Below are positions 33,391 through 44,529 of a stretch of DNA of 64,000 bases, piece after piece; position 1 is the first letter of the stretch; each line of letters starts with the position of its first letter. This DNA comes from Bufo bufo (lineage: Eukaryota > Chordata > Amphibia > Anura > Bufonidae). Both the position numbers and the translations under genes were made by a program. The stretch covers positions 302,754,622 to 302,818,621 of the forward strand of contig NC_053390.1 in assembly GCF_905171765.1 (NCBI RefSeq), in the 5' to 3' direction. The notes beneath the pieces are model-generated. The model was not told where the DNA came from. It did not search any database and saw nothing but the letters and a program-made list of their open reading frames with translations.

Positions 33391-34430
33391 TTGATTAACC
33401 CATTCAGAAAATTTTTCACCTTAAGGACCAGGCCATTTTTTGCAAATCTGTCATGTGTCACTTTATGTGGTGATAACTTTAAAACGCTTTTACTTATCCA
33501 AACCATTCTGAGACAGATTTTTCGTCACATATTGTACTTCATGACAGTTGCAAATTTGAGTCAAAATATTTCATTTTTCTTTATAAAAAATACCAAATTT
33601 ACCAAAAATTTTGAAAAATTCACAATTTTCAAGATTTCAATTTCTCTGCTTTCAAAACAGATAGTGATACCTCCTAAAATAGTTATTACTTTACATTTCC
33701 TATATGTCTACTTCATGTCTGGATCATTTTGTAAATGACATTTTCTGTTTTTGGGACGTTATAAGGCTTAGAAGTTTAGAAGCAAATTTTGAGAACATTT
33801 CCAAAACCCACTTTTTAAGGACCAGTTTAGGTCTGAAGTCACTTTGTGAGACTTACACAATAGAAACCATCCATAAATGGCCCCATTTTAGAAACGACAC
33901 CCCTCAAGGTATTCAAAACTGATTTTGCTAAATTTCTTAACCCTTTAGGTGTTCCACAAGAATTAAAGGAAAATGTAAATGAAATTTTAGAATATCACTT
34001 TTTTGGCATTAACAAAGCAAGTGTTAACAGCCAAACAAAAATTAATATTTATTGCCCTGATTCTGTAGTTTACAGAAACACCCCATATGTGGTCGTAAAC
34101 TGCTGTACGGGCACACGGCAGAGCGCAGAAGGAAAGGAATGCCATACGGTTTTTGGAAGGCAGATTTTGCTAGACTGTTTTTTTTGACACCATGTCCCAT
34201 TTGAAGCCCCCCTGATGCACCCCTAGAGTAGAAACTCCCCAAAAAATGACCCCATTTTAGAAACTACGGGATAGAGTGGAAGTTTTGTTGGTACTAGTTT
34301 AGGGTACATATGATTTTTGGTTGCTCTATATTACACTTTTTGTGGGGCAAGGTAACAAGAAATAGCTGTTTTGGCACCGTTTTTTGTTTTGTTATTTACA
34401 ACATTCATCTGACAGGTTAGATCATGTGGT
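33391..34430. repeat. A/T-rich interspersed repeat, unclassified
   Basis: Contains two diverged copies of a CCCCATTTTAGAAAC-type block (33879 and 34249) and runs such as CCTCAAGGTATTCAAAACTG. From general knowledge this resembles a high-copy amphibian repeat, but I cannot name the family and see no terminal repeats or coding capacity. Confidence 0.4.
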
Positions 34431-34437
34431 ATTTTTA

Positions 34438-35434
34438 GGCCCCTTTCACACGGGTGTCGCGGAAGAGGACCGGATGCGGTTTGGGGGAGCACTTCGGGAA
34501 GCCTGCGCGAGTGCGCACACAATTTCAGTCAGTTTTGTCTAAGATTTTGTTGAGTTGTTCAGTTTTTTCTGCGCAAGTGCAAAGCCTTTTAATGCGTTTT
34601 GCACGAGCGTGATGAAAAACTGAATGTTGGTACCCAGACCCGAACCTGGACTTCTTCACTGAAGTTCAGGTTTGGGTTCGGTGTTCTGCAGATTTTATTA
34701 TTTTCCATTATAACATGGTTATAATGGAAAATAATAGCATTCTTTAATGCAGAATGCTAAGTAACATGATGATTAAGGGTTAAAAAAATAATAAAAAAAT
34801 TACTCACCGAATCCACTTGATCGTCCAGCTGTTATCATATTTTTTCTTCTTCTTGCAGGACCTGCAAAAGGTCCTGCGCTGACATCATCGCACTCACCAT
34901 GTGTTTGGCGCGGTGACGTCAGCGCAGGTCCTTTTGCAGCTCCTGCAAGAAGAAGAATGAAGACGATAACGGCTGCGCGATCAAGTGGATGAGGAGTATT
35001 TTTTAAAATTATTTTTTAACCCTTAATGGTCATTTTACTTAGCATTCTGTATTAAAGAATGCTATTATTTTCTATTATAACCATGTTATAATGGAAAATA
35101 ATAAAGTAAAGGGACTTTAATGGGGTCCCGGGGTTCATCCCTATTTATTCACATCATCTCCTTAGCAACCATCCGTGAAAATCGCATTGCATCCACACTT
35201 GCTTGCGGATGCAATGCGATTTTCACACAGCCCTATTCACATCTATGGGGCCTGCGTTGCGTGAAAAACGAAGAATATCTAACATGCTTTAATTTTTACG
35301 CAATGCACAGTTGATGCGTGAAATACATTGCTCATGTACACAGCCCCATTGAAATGAATGGGTCAGGATTCAGTGCGGGTGCAATGCGTTCACGTCACGC
35401 ATTGCACCCACGCGGAAAATTCGCCCGTGTGGCC
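34438..35434. mobile_element. TTA-type fold-back MITE (~1 kb)
   Basis: Ends GGCCCCTTTCACACGGG and CGCCCGTGTGGCC with TTA on both sides (34435-34437, 35435-35437). The inside is two long arms (about 34685-34900 and 34915-35105) that are inverted copies, for example AAGGTCCTGCGCTGAC against GTCAGCGCAGGTCCTT. Non-coding; PIF/Harbinger-like by its ends. Confidence 0.82.
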
Positions 35435-35507
35435 TTATAGAGCAGGTTGTTACAGACTCAACAATACCAAATATGACTGGTTGTTTGTTTCAGTTTTACA
35501 TAATAAA

Positions 35508-36060
35508 TAGTGATAAGCGAGCATGCTCAGCCGAATACCTGTTCGGCTCGAGCATCACTATGCTCGGCACATGGCGGTACTTGGCCGAATACTGCATGTG
35601 CTCGAGCTTCATGCTCGAGTCTCCTTCCTGCACTTTTCGTGGCTGATAAGCATCCAATAAACGTGCAGGTAAGTACTGCCATCACTGTAATGCCAGTAGC
35701 CATGTTGGCTACTGGCATTACAGTGATTGGCTGGCCGGAACACGTCATCGGGTGCTATATAGCACCCAATGACGCGAGTTCGGCTTATTGCGAGTCAGGG
35801 AGAGCTGCGCTTAGGAAGGGACAGATAGTGTAGGGAGCGAATTTAACAGTTTTTATTCGGAGAAAGCTTTTCAAAAACTTTTAGAGCAGCAATATATTTT
35901 TACCTGCGCTAAATTGATCAGTCTCAGGGACATTCGTGCTGAGGAAGGGAGAGATAGTGCATAGAGAGAAATTTGCTGTTTTTACTACCAAAATATTTTC
36001 AAAGACCCCAAAGTCCTTTTAAGGACTACTATGTGTGTGTTTGACAGCAGCAATTTATTT
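35508..36060 (+). mobile_element. Left end of a giant hAT transposon
   Basis: The terminal motif TAGTGATAAGCGAGCATGCTC opens the element after ATAATAAA (35500-35507), its expected 8-bp duplication. A hairpin with perfect 22-bp arms (35681-35702 and 35706-35727) and an 18-bp perfect palindrome with a TATATA centre (35750-35767) follow; the latter could be a promoter. The right terminal repeat is not in the window. I infer that the element extends past 64000 and includes the satellites and the transposase at 39762-42912. Confidence 0.65.
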
Positions 36061-38650
36061 TTCTTTAATACCTATTAGTGACATATACTGTACATCATCC
36101 GCAGACTGTGTTTTTTTACGTAAATTCAAATAATCAGCGCCACATTTATTGTCAATAGTGTGCGTGTAATACACATACTTCTAAATTGGAATAATCTGGG
36201 CCTAATCTAGTGTCCATAGTGTGTGGCATATACAGTACGCTATCTGAAAACTGATTCTTTAGGGCAAATGTAACTAATCTGGGGCCAGCCCTCATCTACT
36301 GTCTCTGTAGTGTGTGTGTGTAATACACATCCGTGACATATACAGTACGCCATCCGAAAACTGTTACATTTAGAGTAAATTTAAATAATCTGGGCCTAAT
36401 CTAGTGTCCATAGTGTGTGGCTTTCTGTGACATATACAGTATGCCATCCGAAAACGGTTTCTTTAGTGTAAATTTAAATACAATGGGCATAATCTGGTTT
36501 CCATTGTGTGTTTTCTGTGACATATACAGTATTCCATCCGAAAACTGTTTCTTTAGCGTACATTTAAATAATCAGGGGCAAACCCTCATCTACTGTCTCT
36601 GTAGTGTGTGCGTGTAATACACATCCGTGACATATACAGCACTCTATCCGAAAACTGTTTCATTTAGCGTAAATTTTAATAATCTGGTCCTAATCTAGTG
36701 TCCATAGTGTGTGGCTTTCTGTGACATATACAGTACGCCATCCATAAACTGTTTCTTTAGCGTTAATTTAAATAATATGGGCCTAATCTAGTGTCCATAG
36801 TGTGTTTTCTTCTGTGACATATACAGTACACCATCCGAAAACTGTATCTTTAGGGCAAATTTTAATAATCTGTGTAAATTCTGTTTTTATAAAAAAAAAA
36901 AAAAAAAACTGAAATCGGTAATAACTGTTACAAACAGTGCAGTTGAAGGTTCTGTATAACAGTGATAGATCCCAAAAGTACAAGAATAAGTCAATCACGT
37001 GGGTGATTACAGTGGGAACATAAATAAGAAGTGCACATTACTTGTGAGCTCATGACAAAGATTGTTTGAATCTGACATTTATCAAGTGTACTTATCAAAT
37101 AAACCAGATTGAGATGGTACTTTTTCAGAATATGTCTAAAGCATCCACTTTTCAAATAAATAAGACATTATTTTAAAAACAATTTAAATAATCTGGGCCT
37201 AATTTAGTGTCCATAGTGTGTGGCTTTCTGTGACATATACAGTACACCATCCGAAAACAGTTTCTTTAGGGCAAATTTAACGAATCTTCGCCTATTGTAG
37301 TATCCATAGTGTGTGTCTTTCTGTGACATACAGTATGCCATCCGAAAACTGTTTCTTTAGCGTAAATTTAAATAATCAGCGGCCAGCCCTCATCTATTGT
37401 CTCTGCAGTGTGTGGGTGTAATGCACATCCGTGACATTAACAGTACTCCATCCGAAAACTGTTTCTTTAGGGCAAATGTAATTAATCTGGGCCTAATCTG
37501 GTGTCCATAGTATGTGGCTTTCTGTGACATATACAGTACGCCATCCGAAAAATGTTTCTTTAGCGTAAATTTAAATAATATTGGCCTAATTTAGTGTCCA
37601 TAGTGTTGTTTTCTGTGACATATACAGTATGCCATCCGAAAACAGTTTATTTAGAGTAAATTTAAATAATCAGGGGCCAGCCCTCATCTACTGTCTTTTT
37701 TTCGGTGTCATATACAGTACGCCATCCGAAAACTGTTTCTTTAGGGAAAATTTAACTTTTCAGGGCCTAATCTAGTGTCCATAGTATGTGGCTTTCTGCG
37801 ACATATACAGTACACCATCTGTAAACAGTTTCTTTAGTGTAAATTTAAATAATCTGGGCCTAATCTAGTGTTCATAGTGTGTGGCTTTCTGTGACATATA
37901 CAGTACGCCATCCGTAAACTGTTTCTTTAGGGCAAATTTAACTAATCTGTTTAAATTCTTTCTTTATTCAAGTTTTTCAAGTTCAAAAAGCATCATTCTT
38001 TTTTATAATGAAATAATAATGCAAATCAATGTCACATACAAAAAATAAAATTGATATACATAGCATTAAATGTCATGTATTACAATAAGATTATAAAATA
38101 ATCAAGTGTTAATGTAAAAAAAATCAAACTCTCAAAAGTTGTTGAACCTATAACAGTTGTCGCTGGGATGACAAGTAATCAAATAGAAAATTACGACTGA
38201 AGTCCAATCTGGGCCTAATCTAGTGTCCATAGTGTGTTGTTTTCTGTGACATATACAGTACCCCATCCGAAAACAGTTTTTTTAGGGCAGATTTAACTAA
38301 TCTGGTTCTAATTTAGTGTTCATAGTATGTGGCTTTCTGTGACCTATACAGTACACCATCCGAAAACTGTTTCTTTAGCGTAAATTTAAATAATCAGGGG
38401 CCAGCCCTCATCTACTGTCTCTGTAGTGTGTGTGTGTGTGTGTGTGTAATACACGTCCGTGACATATACAGTACTCCATCCGAAATCTGTTTCTTTGTCG
38501 TAAATTTAACTAATCTGGGCCTAATCTAGTATCCATAGTGTGTGACTTTCTGTGATATATACAGTACGCCATCTGAAAACGGCTTCTTTACCGTAAATTT
38601 AAATAATATGGGCCTAACTTAGTGTCCATAGTGTGTGGCTTTCTGTGACA
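36061..38650 (+). repeat. ~93-bp satellite in the giant hAT 5' region
   Basis: About 20 or more imperfect units sharing TGTGACATATACAGTACGCC and CCGAAAACTGTTTCTTTAG. Two unit types alternate irregularly: one with CTAATCTAGTGTCCATAG, the other with CCCTCATCTACTGTCTCTG plus a GT run. The array resumes at 39591-39680 after a Tc1 insertion. It is interrupted near 36870-37180 and 37950-38205 by A/T-rich inserts. Confidence 0.88.
36870..37180 (-). repeat. Insert in the 93-bp satellite, possible retroposon 3' end
   Basis: Non-satellite sequence with a run of about 17 A near 36891 and no similarity to the array. On the minus strand it would be preceded by a T-run, so orientation is uncertain. No target duplication was resolved. 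A similar A/T-rich insert lies at 37950-38205. Confidence 0.35.
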
Positions 38651-38652
38651 TA

Positions 38653-39588
38653 CAGTACAGACCAAAAGTTTGGACACACCTTCTCATTCAAAGAGTTTTC
38701 TTTATTTTCATGACTATGAAAATTGTAGATTCACACTGAAGGCATCAAAACTATGAATTAACACATGTGGAATTATATTCATAACAAACAAGTGTGAAAC
38801 AACTGAAAATATGTCATATTCTAGGTTCTTCAAAGTAGCCACCTTTTGCTTTGATTACTGCTTTGCACACTCTTGGCATTCTCTTGATGAGCTTCAAGAG
38901 GTAGTCCCCTGAAATGGTTTTCACTTTACAAGTGTGCCCTGTCAGGTTTAATAAGTGGGATTTCTTGCCTTATAAATGGGGTTGGGACCATCAGTTGCGT
39001 TGAGGAGAAGTCAGGTGGATACACAGCTGATAGTCTGACTGAATAGACTGTTAGAATTTGTATTATGGCAAGAAAAAAGCAGCTAAGTAAAGAAAAACGA
39101 GTGGCCATCATTACTTTAAGAAATGAAGGTCAGTCAGTCAGCCGAAAAATTGGGAAAACTTTGAAAAGTAAGGGCTATTTGACCATGAAGGAGAGTGATG
39201 GGTGCTGCGCCAGATGACCTGGCCTCCACAGTCACCGGATCTGAACCCAATCGAGATGGTTTGGGGTGAGCTGGACCGCAGAGTGAAGGCAAAAGGTCCA
39301 ACAAGTGCTAAGCATCTCTGGGAACTCCTTCAAGACTGTTGGAAGACCATTTCAGGGGACTACCTCTTGAAGCTCATCAAGAGAATGCCAAGAGTGTGCA
39401 AGGCAGTAATCAAAGCAAAAGGTGGCTACTTTGAAGAACCTAGAATATGACATATTTTCAGTTGCTTCACACTTGTTTATGTATATAATTCCACATGTGT
39501 TAATTCATAGTTTTGATGCCTTCATAGTCATGAAAATAAAGAAAACTCTTTGAATGAGAAGGTGTGTCCAAACTTTTGGTCTGTACTG
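38653..39588 (+). mobile_element. Tc1/mariner element, internally deleted
   Basis: Inverted ends CAGTACAGACCAAAAGTTTG and CAAACTTTTGGTCTGTACTG lie between TA dinucleotides (38651-38652, 39589-39590). The transposase starts at the ATG at 39065 with MARKKQLSKEK. A deletion then joins its first ~37 codons to the last third, which keeps the catalytic SPDLNPIEMVW block (about 39235-39265). It is therefore a non-autonomous derivative, mobile only with outside transposase. Confidence 0.92.
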
Positions 39589-39761
39589 TATATAGAATCT
39601 ATCCGAAAACTGTTTCTTTAGGGCAAATTTAACTAATCCGGGCCTAATATAGTGTCCATTTTCTGTGGGTTTCTGTGACATATGCTGTCCTGCCTCTGAA
39701 AACTTTGTCTTTAGCGGACTGTAAAAGCATCTGCGCCGCATCTAGTGACAAAACAATTAAT

Positions 39762-42700
39762 ATGAAGAAGAGCACTAAGGGACGGGGAAGTGGGCGTGAT
39801 GCTGATGGTCCACGCAGAGGCCGTGGCCCTGGGCACAATGAAACTGTGCCTGCTGCCAGTGCACCAGAAAAAAAAAAAAAACATCCACCGTACCCAGCTT
39901 TATGTCCACCTTAACTGGCCAGCGCAGGACAACACTGTCCAAGTCGGACCAGTGCGAACAGTTGGTCGGTTGGATTGCTGAAGATAATGCTTCCAGTCGG
40001 TCAAGCACCACCCTCTCTTCCACCAAGTCCAGTCTCTGTAGGCAAGAGTTTGGTCAACCGAATTCTCACTCTGATCAACTATTACATTTGGCCCTCGCAC
40101 CCTGCACGCTTAAAGAGGGACCTGACATATTTTGCCCTGATTCCCAACCTCTTGAGCCTTCACAGTCTCAAGAAGATGATGGTGGTGAACGGCAATCTTT
40201 CTTTCATGAGGTGGATGATGATGAGACACAGTTGTCAATCACTGAGGTTGTGGTTAGGTCAAGTCAGGAGGATAAGCAGAGTGAGGAAGTGAAAGAGGAA
40301 GTGGTTGACGATGAGGTCACTGACCTAACATGGGTAGGTGAAAAGTCGAGCGAGGACAGCAGTACACAGGGGGAGGGATCCGCAGCACCGCATCAGGCTG
40401 GAAGAGGCAGTGGGGTTACAAAAGGGAGAAGTCGGCCCACAACAAATAGGCCCGCAACCGTTACACCGAGCACCCCTATGCGTAAATCTACCTTGCCAAG
40501 GAGTAGGTGTTCCTCAGTATGGCGCTTTTTTGAGGAAAGTGCAGACGACAAAAGAGTGGTAGTTTGCAACCTGTGCCGTGCCAAAATGAGCCGGGGCGTG
40601 AACATTAGCAACCTCACCACCACCAGCATGATCCGCCACATGGCATCCAAGGACCCTAATAAGTGGGCCGAACGCCTGGCTGCGGGTCACACCACTGCCT
40701 CCTCTTCCCCTGTGTTACGCACTGCTGGCCAATCCCCTCGCCCTGCACCTGGACCTACGCATGAACCATCAGCAACAACATCCACTTCCCTGTCCCAGCG
40801 CAGCGTCCAAATGTCCATAACACAGTCATTTGACGCAAGCGCAAATACCCAGCCACCCACAGGCCATGGTACTAAATGCACAACTTTCCAAATTACTGGC
40901 CCTTGATATGTTCCCTTTTAGGCTTGTGGAGACTGAGGCCTTCCGCAGCCTGATGTCGGCGGCCGTCCCTCGGTACGCAGTCCCCAGCCGCCAGTATTTT
41001 TCATGGTGTGCTGTTCCCGCCTTACACCAGCATGTGTCCCAGAACATCACCCGTGCCCTGCCCTGACGACACTCTGGCTGAATGTTGTGGAGGCCGGGAG
41101 TGAGTCTTACCCTGGGATGGCACAGGTGCTACCCACGTCCAGGATTTCGGGCCCTACATCTATCAGGGTCTCCACCAGCATCTATGTTACTGGCTCCAAC
41201 CCCCACTTCTCCTCCTCCACTTCCACCTCCAGCAGTAGTAAGCGATCAGTCGCTAGCTGGAAGCAGTGTAGCACTGCTGTGGGTAAGCGTCAACAGGCTG
41301 TGCTGAAGTTGATCTGCTTAGGGGACAAACAGCACACCACCCCAGAGCAGTGGCAGGGTATAAGGGACCAGACCGAGCTGTGGGTCTCTCCACACAATCT
41401 ACAACCAGGTATGGTTGTGTCTGACAATGGCCGTAACTTGGTGGCGGCTTTGGAGCTCGGCAACCTGACACACATCCCATGCCTAGCCCACGTCTTAAAC
41501 TTAGTGGTTCAGCAGTTTATCTAAACCTACCCCAATTTGCCAGAGCTACTAGTGAAGGCGCGCCACGTGTGTGCCCATTTCCGCAAGTCGTCCACAGCTT
41601 CAGCCGGTCTGTCAACACTGCAGTAGCGCTTGAGGCTTCCAGCTCACCGACTGTTGTGCGACGTGAGAACGTGCTGGTACTCTACGTTCCACATGTTGGC
41701 CAGGGTTTGTTAACAGCAGAGGGCAGTTGTGGAATACCAGCTGCAACATGGTCGTCGCCTTTCGAGTCAACTGCCACTATTCACAAGCAAGGAGTGGGCA
41801 TTGATGTCAGACCCCTGTGAGGTTTTAAAAAACTTTGATGAATCCACACAGATGGTTAGTGGCGATAACGCTATTATCAGCGTAACCATCCCACTGCTGT
41901 GTCTACTCAAACGATCACTGCTCACAATTAAGGACGACACTCAGAATGTGGTAGACGAGGAAATGGGGGAGGACATTACACAGGGTGATAGCCAGCCCAC
42001 CCTCAGTTTGTCTTCTCAGCGCGAATTGGACCCTGAGGAGGAGGAGGAGCTGGAGACAGTTGCCTCTGCTACAGAGGGTAGTACCCATGGAACTTTAATT
42101 CCATCTGTTCAGCGTGGATGGGCAGAAGAGGAGGAGGAGGATGAGGAGATGGAGAGTCATCCTGATGTCGACATAGACGTCTTGCCTGTTGGTACTCTGG
42201 CACACATGGCTGACTTCATGTTAGGCTGCCTTTCCCATGACCCTCACGTTATGCGCATTTTAGATAACACGGATTACTGGGTGTTCACCCTTCTCGACAA
42301 AGAGAACTTCTCATTTCTCATTCCTGTGGTGGAGAGGACGAGTAAAACGGTGCAATACCAGAAGGTACTTGTTGGGAGATTGTTCCATCTGACAATGTGG
42401 CCGGCGCAGTCCGTACTTCCTTAGGCAAGCAAGGAAGGGAGACAAGGGGAACACACAGCAGTTCCAACAAAGGCAGGGCAACACTCTCCAAGGCATGGGA
42501 CACTTTCATGACACCCCACCAGCAACCTCACCCTGAAGCGTGGCCTAGTGGTACAAGGAGGGAAAAGTTTTGGAAGATGGTGAAGGAATACATATCAGAC
42601 CGTGTCAGCGTCCTAAATGATCCCTCAGTGCCTTGCAACTACTGGGTGTCCAAGCTGGACACGTGGCACGAACTTGCGCTCTACGCCTTGGAGGTCCTGG

Positions 42701-42912
42701 CCTGCCCTGTCGCCAGAGTTTTGTCTGAGCGTGTATTTAGTACTGCTGGTGGCATTATAACAGTTAAGCGTATCCGCTTGTCCATTGGCAATGCTGACAG
42801 GTTGACTCAGATAAAAATGAACAAGGGCTGGATTGCCCCTGACTTCTCAATCCACCATAGGAGAGCTGAGCTGATGATGAACATAAAGGCAATTTCAATC
42901 AATCATTTATAA
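39762..42912 (+). pseudogene. hAT transposase pseudogene 2 (giant hAT)
   Basis: Most complete transposase in the window but frame-broken. It starts at ATG 39762 with a basic Arg/Gly-rich tail. A BED-type zinc finger lies near 40500-40660 (VWRFFEE, CNLC, MIRHM). The catalytic core has the Asp motif SDNGRNLVAALE (about 41420-41455) followed by CLAHVLNLVVQ. An acidic block follows (42020-42160). The C-terminal dimerisation region covers 42630-42850 (NYWVSKLDTW, LACPVARVLSERVFS). A functional protein would dimerise and move its own element and shorter relatives with matching ends. Frame changes after codon ~48, near 40880, 41085, 41600 and 42390, plus in-frame stops, inactivate it. A typical hAT transposase of this type is about 600-700 aa, close to the ~1,000-codon span minus linkers. 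Confidence 0.88.
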
Positions 42913-43002
42913 TGAACTAAATCTACTGCAGTGTATTCCCATGCACCTTTTCCACCATAAAAAGAGTATATGGTTGCCTCCTCCTCCTCCTCCTTCTCCT
43001 TT

Positions 43003-43350
43003 TAGTCAGCAACCAATTATGCAAGTTCTACCACTTAAAAAGATGAGAGGTCTGTAATTTTCATCGTAGGTAAACTTCAACTATGACAGAATGGGGGGAA
43101 AGAATACAGGAAATCACATTGTAGGATTTCTAATGAATTAATTGGTAAATTCCTCGGTAAAATAAGTATTTGGTCACCTACAAACAAGCAAGATTTCTGG
43201 CTCTCACAGACCTGTAACTTCTTCTTTAAGAGGCTCCTCTGTCTTCCACTCGTTACCTGTATTAATGGCACCTGTTTGAACTTATCAGTATAAAAGACAC
43301 CTGTCCACAACCTCAAACAATCACACTCCAAACTCCACTATGGCCAAGAC
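43003..43350 (+). mobile_element. Tc1 element, left part (split by a hAT)
   Basis: Left inverted repeat region (TTAGTCAGCAACCAATT...ACTTAAAAAGATGAGAG) matches the reverse complement of 58430-58550. About 15-20 terminal bases are missing on this side. The transposase ATG at 43340 is followed by only a few codons before the hAT insertion at 43351; the gene resumes at 57340. Confidence 0.9.
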
Positions 43351-43739
43351 TAGAGTTGAGCGGACACCTAAAGTTCGAGTTCGGGACCCGAACTTGACCC
43401 CGAACCACATTGAAGTCAATGGGGACCCGAACTTTTGAGCACTAAAATGGGTGTAAAAATGTAATGGAAAGGGCTAGAGGGCTGCAAATAGCATCAAAAT
43501 GTGGTTAAGAGCATGGCAAGTGCTCTGCAAACAAATGTGGATAGGGAAATGACTTTAAATAACATAAAATACGTACAAATTAAAACTAATAATCTTGATC
43601 TAGAAAGACGAGGTCCATATGGAGTAGGAGGTTGGGGAGGCAGTGTAGGTGGAAGCGGCGGTGGAGGAGGAGGAGGTGGTAGCCTACACTCTTTTTTTGT
43701 TTTAATTTTTTTTTTCTTTTTTTAAATTCAGGTACACTC

Positions 43740-43950
43740 CAAAACATTGGGAAATATAACCTGTGATAACCCCCTCCAGTCATGCTAAACACACGTTCAG
43801 ACAATACACTGGCTGCAGGGCAAGCCAGCACCTGCAAGGCGTAAAGGGCAAGCTCAGGCCATGTGCCCAATTTGGAGACCCAGAAGTTGCAGGGGGCAGA
43901 ACCATCAGTCAGTTCGTGTAGGCGTGTGCAAACATACTGCCCTACCATGT
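43740..43950 (-). pseudogene. Duplicated hAT-3 transposase C-terminal fragment
   Basis: Minus-strand partial copy of the dimerisation region at 46170-45940: QYVCTRLHEL, NFWVSKLGTWPELALYAL, then ASVLSERVFSM. It breaks off at about 43950, directly against 18S-like sequence. The neighbouring GGTCCATATGGAGTAGGAG block (43612) also recurs at 45713, so the whole 43550-43950 block is a second copy of 45660-46170. Confidence 0.85.
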
Positions 43951-44280
43951 CGCACGTCCCCGTGGTGTTCACGATCCAATTGGATATCTGCTCTATCAAC
44001 TTTCGATGTTCTTTTCTGCGCCTACCATGTTGATCACGGTTAGCCGCGAATCAGGGTTCCACCCCGGAGAGGGAGCGTGAGAAAGAGAGACCACATCCAA
44101 GGGAGATCAATGCATGACATTGAATTGTGATCGAGCGAAAATGTGGGAAAAGCTGTTAAAACTGAAGAATTAAAGGAAAGGAGGGGGCACGCGGCAATTA
44201 CCCACTCCCGACTCAGGGAGGTAGTGACGATAAATAACAATACAGTACTCTTAAGATGCCCTGTTATTGGAATGATTAAT
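43951..44280 (+). pseudogene. 18S rRNA-like segment A
   Basis: In order, the plus strand shows near-matches to a contiguous part of the 5' domain of nuclear 18S rRNA: CGCACGTCCCCGTGG, CTATCAACTTTCGATG, TCTGCGCCTACCATG, AATCAGGGTTC, CCGGAGAGGGAGC, CCACATCCAA, then after a ~88-bp insert CAATTACCCACTCCCGAC, GGGAGGTAGTGACGA and AATAACAATACAG. It corresponds to roughly positions 300-560 of a vertebrate 18S (from memory). Many substitutions and the insert rule out a working rRNA gene. Confidence 0.85.
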
Positions 44281-44353
44281 AAAAAATTGAAGGGAATGTC
44301 ACTGTGGTATTTTTGATTTGGAAACGTTAGCCAGGAGAGGCCCTGCTGCCGCT

Positions 44354-44523
44354 TTGTTGACTCTAGATAACTTCTGCCTAATCGCACGTCCCTGTGACAT
44401 CCACCATCCATTTGGATATCTTTCGATGTTCCGTTCTGAGCCTACTATGTTGATCACTGTTATCGGCAAATCAGGGTTCCACACCGGAGAGGCAGCGTGA
44501 GAAAGAGACCACATCCAAAGGAG
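44354..44523 (+). pseudogene. 18S rRNA-like segment B
   Basis: Second, shorter and more diverged copy. It starts further upstream in the rRNA (GACTCTAGATAAC, then ATCGCACGTCCC) and runs through TTTCGATGTTC, AATCAGGGTTC, CCGGAGAGGCAGC and CCACATCCAA, then enters the same kind of A/T-rich filler (GCGCAAATGTGGGACAAATT, repeated). Confidence 0.82.
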
Positions 44524-44529
44524 ATAAAT

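Noticed and set aside
36061..38650. CRISPR-like array
   Set aside because: Units are ~93 bp, contiguous and imperfect, with no unique spacers and in a vertebrate transposon context; the same applies to the 41-bp array.
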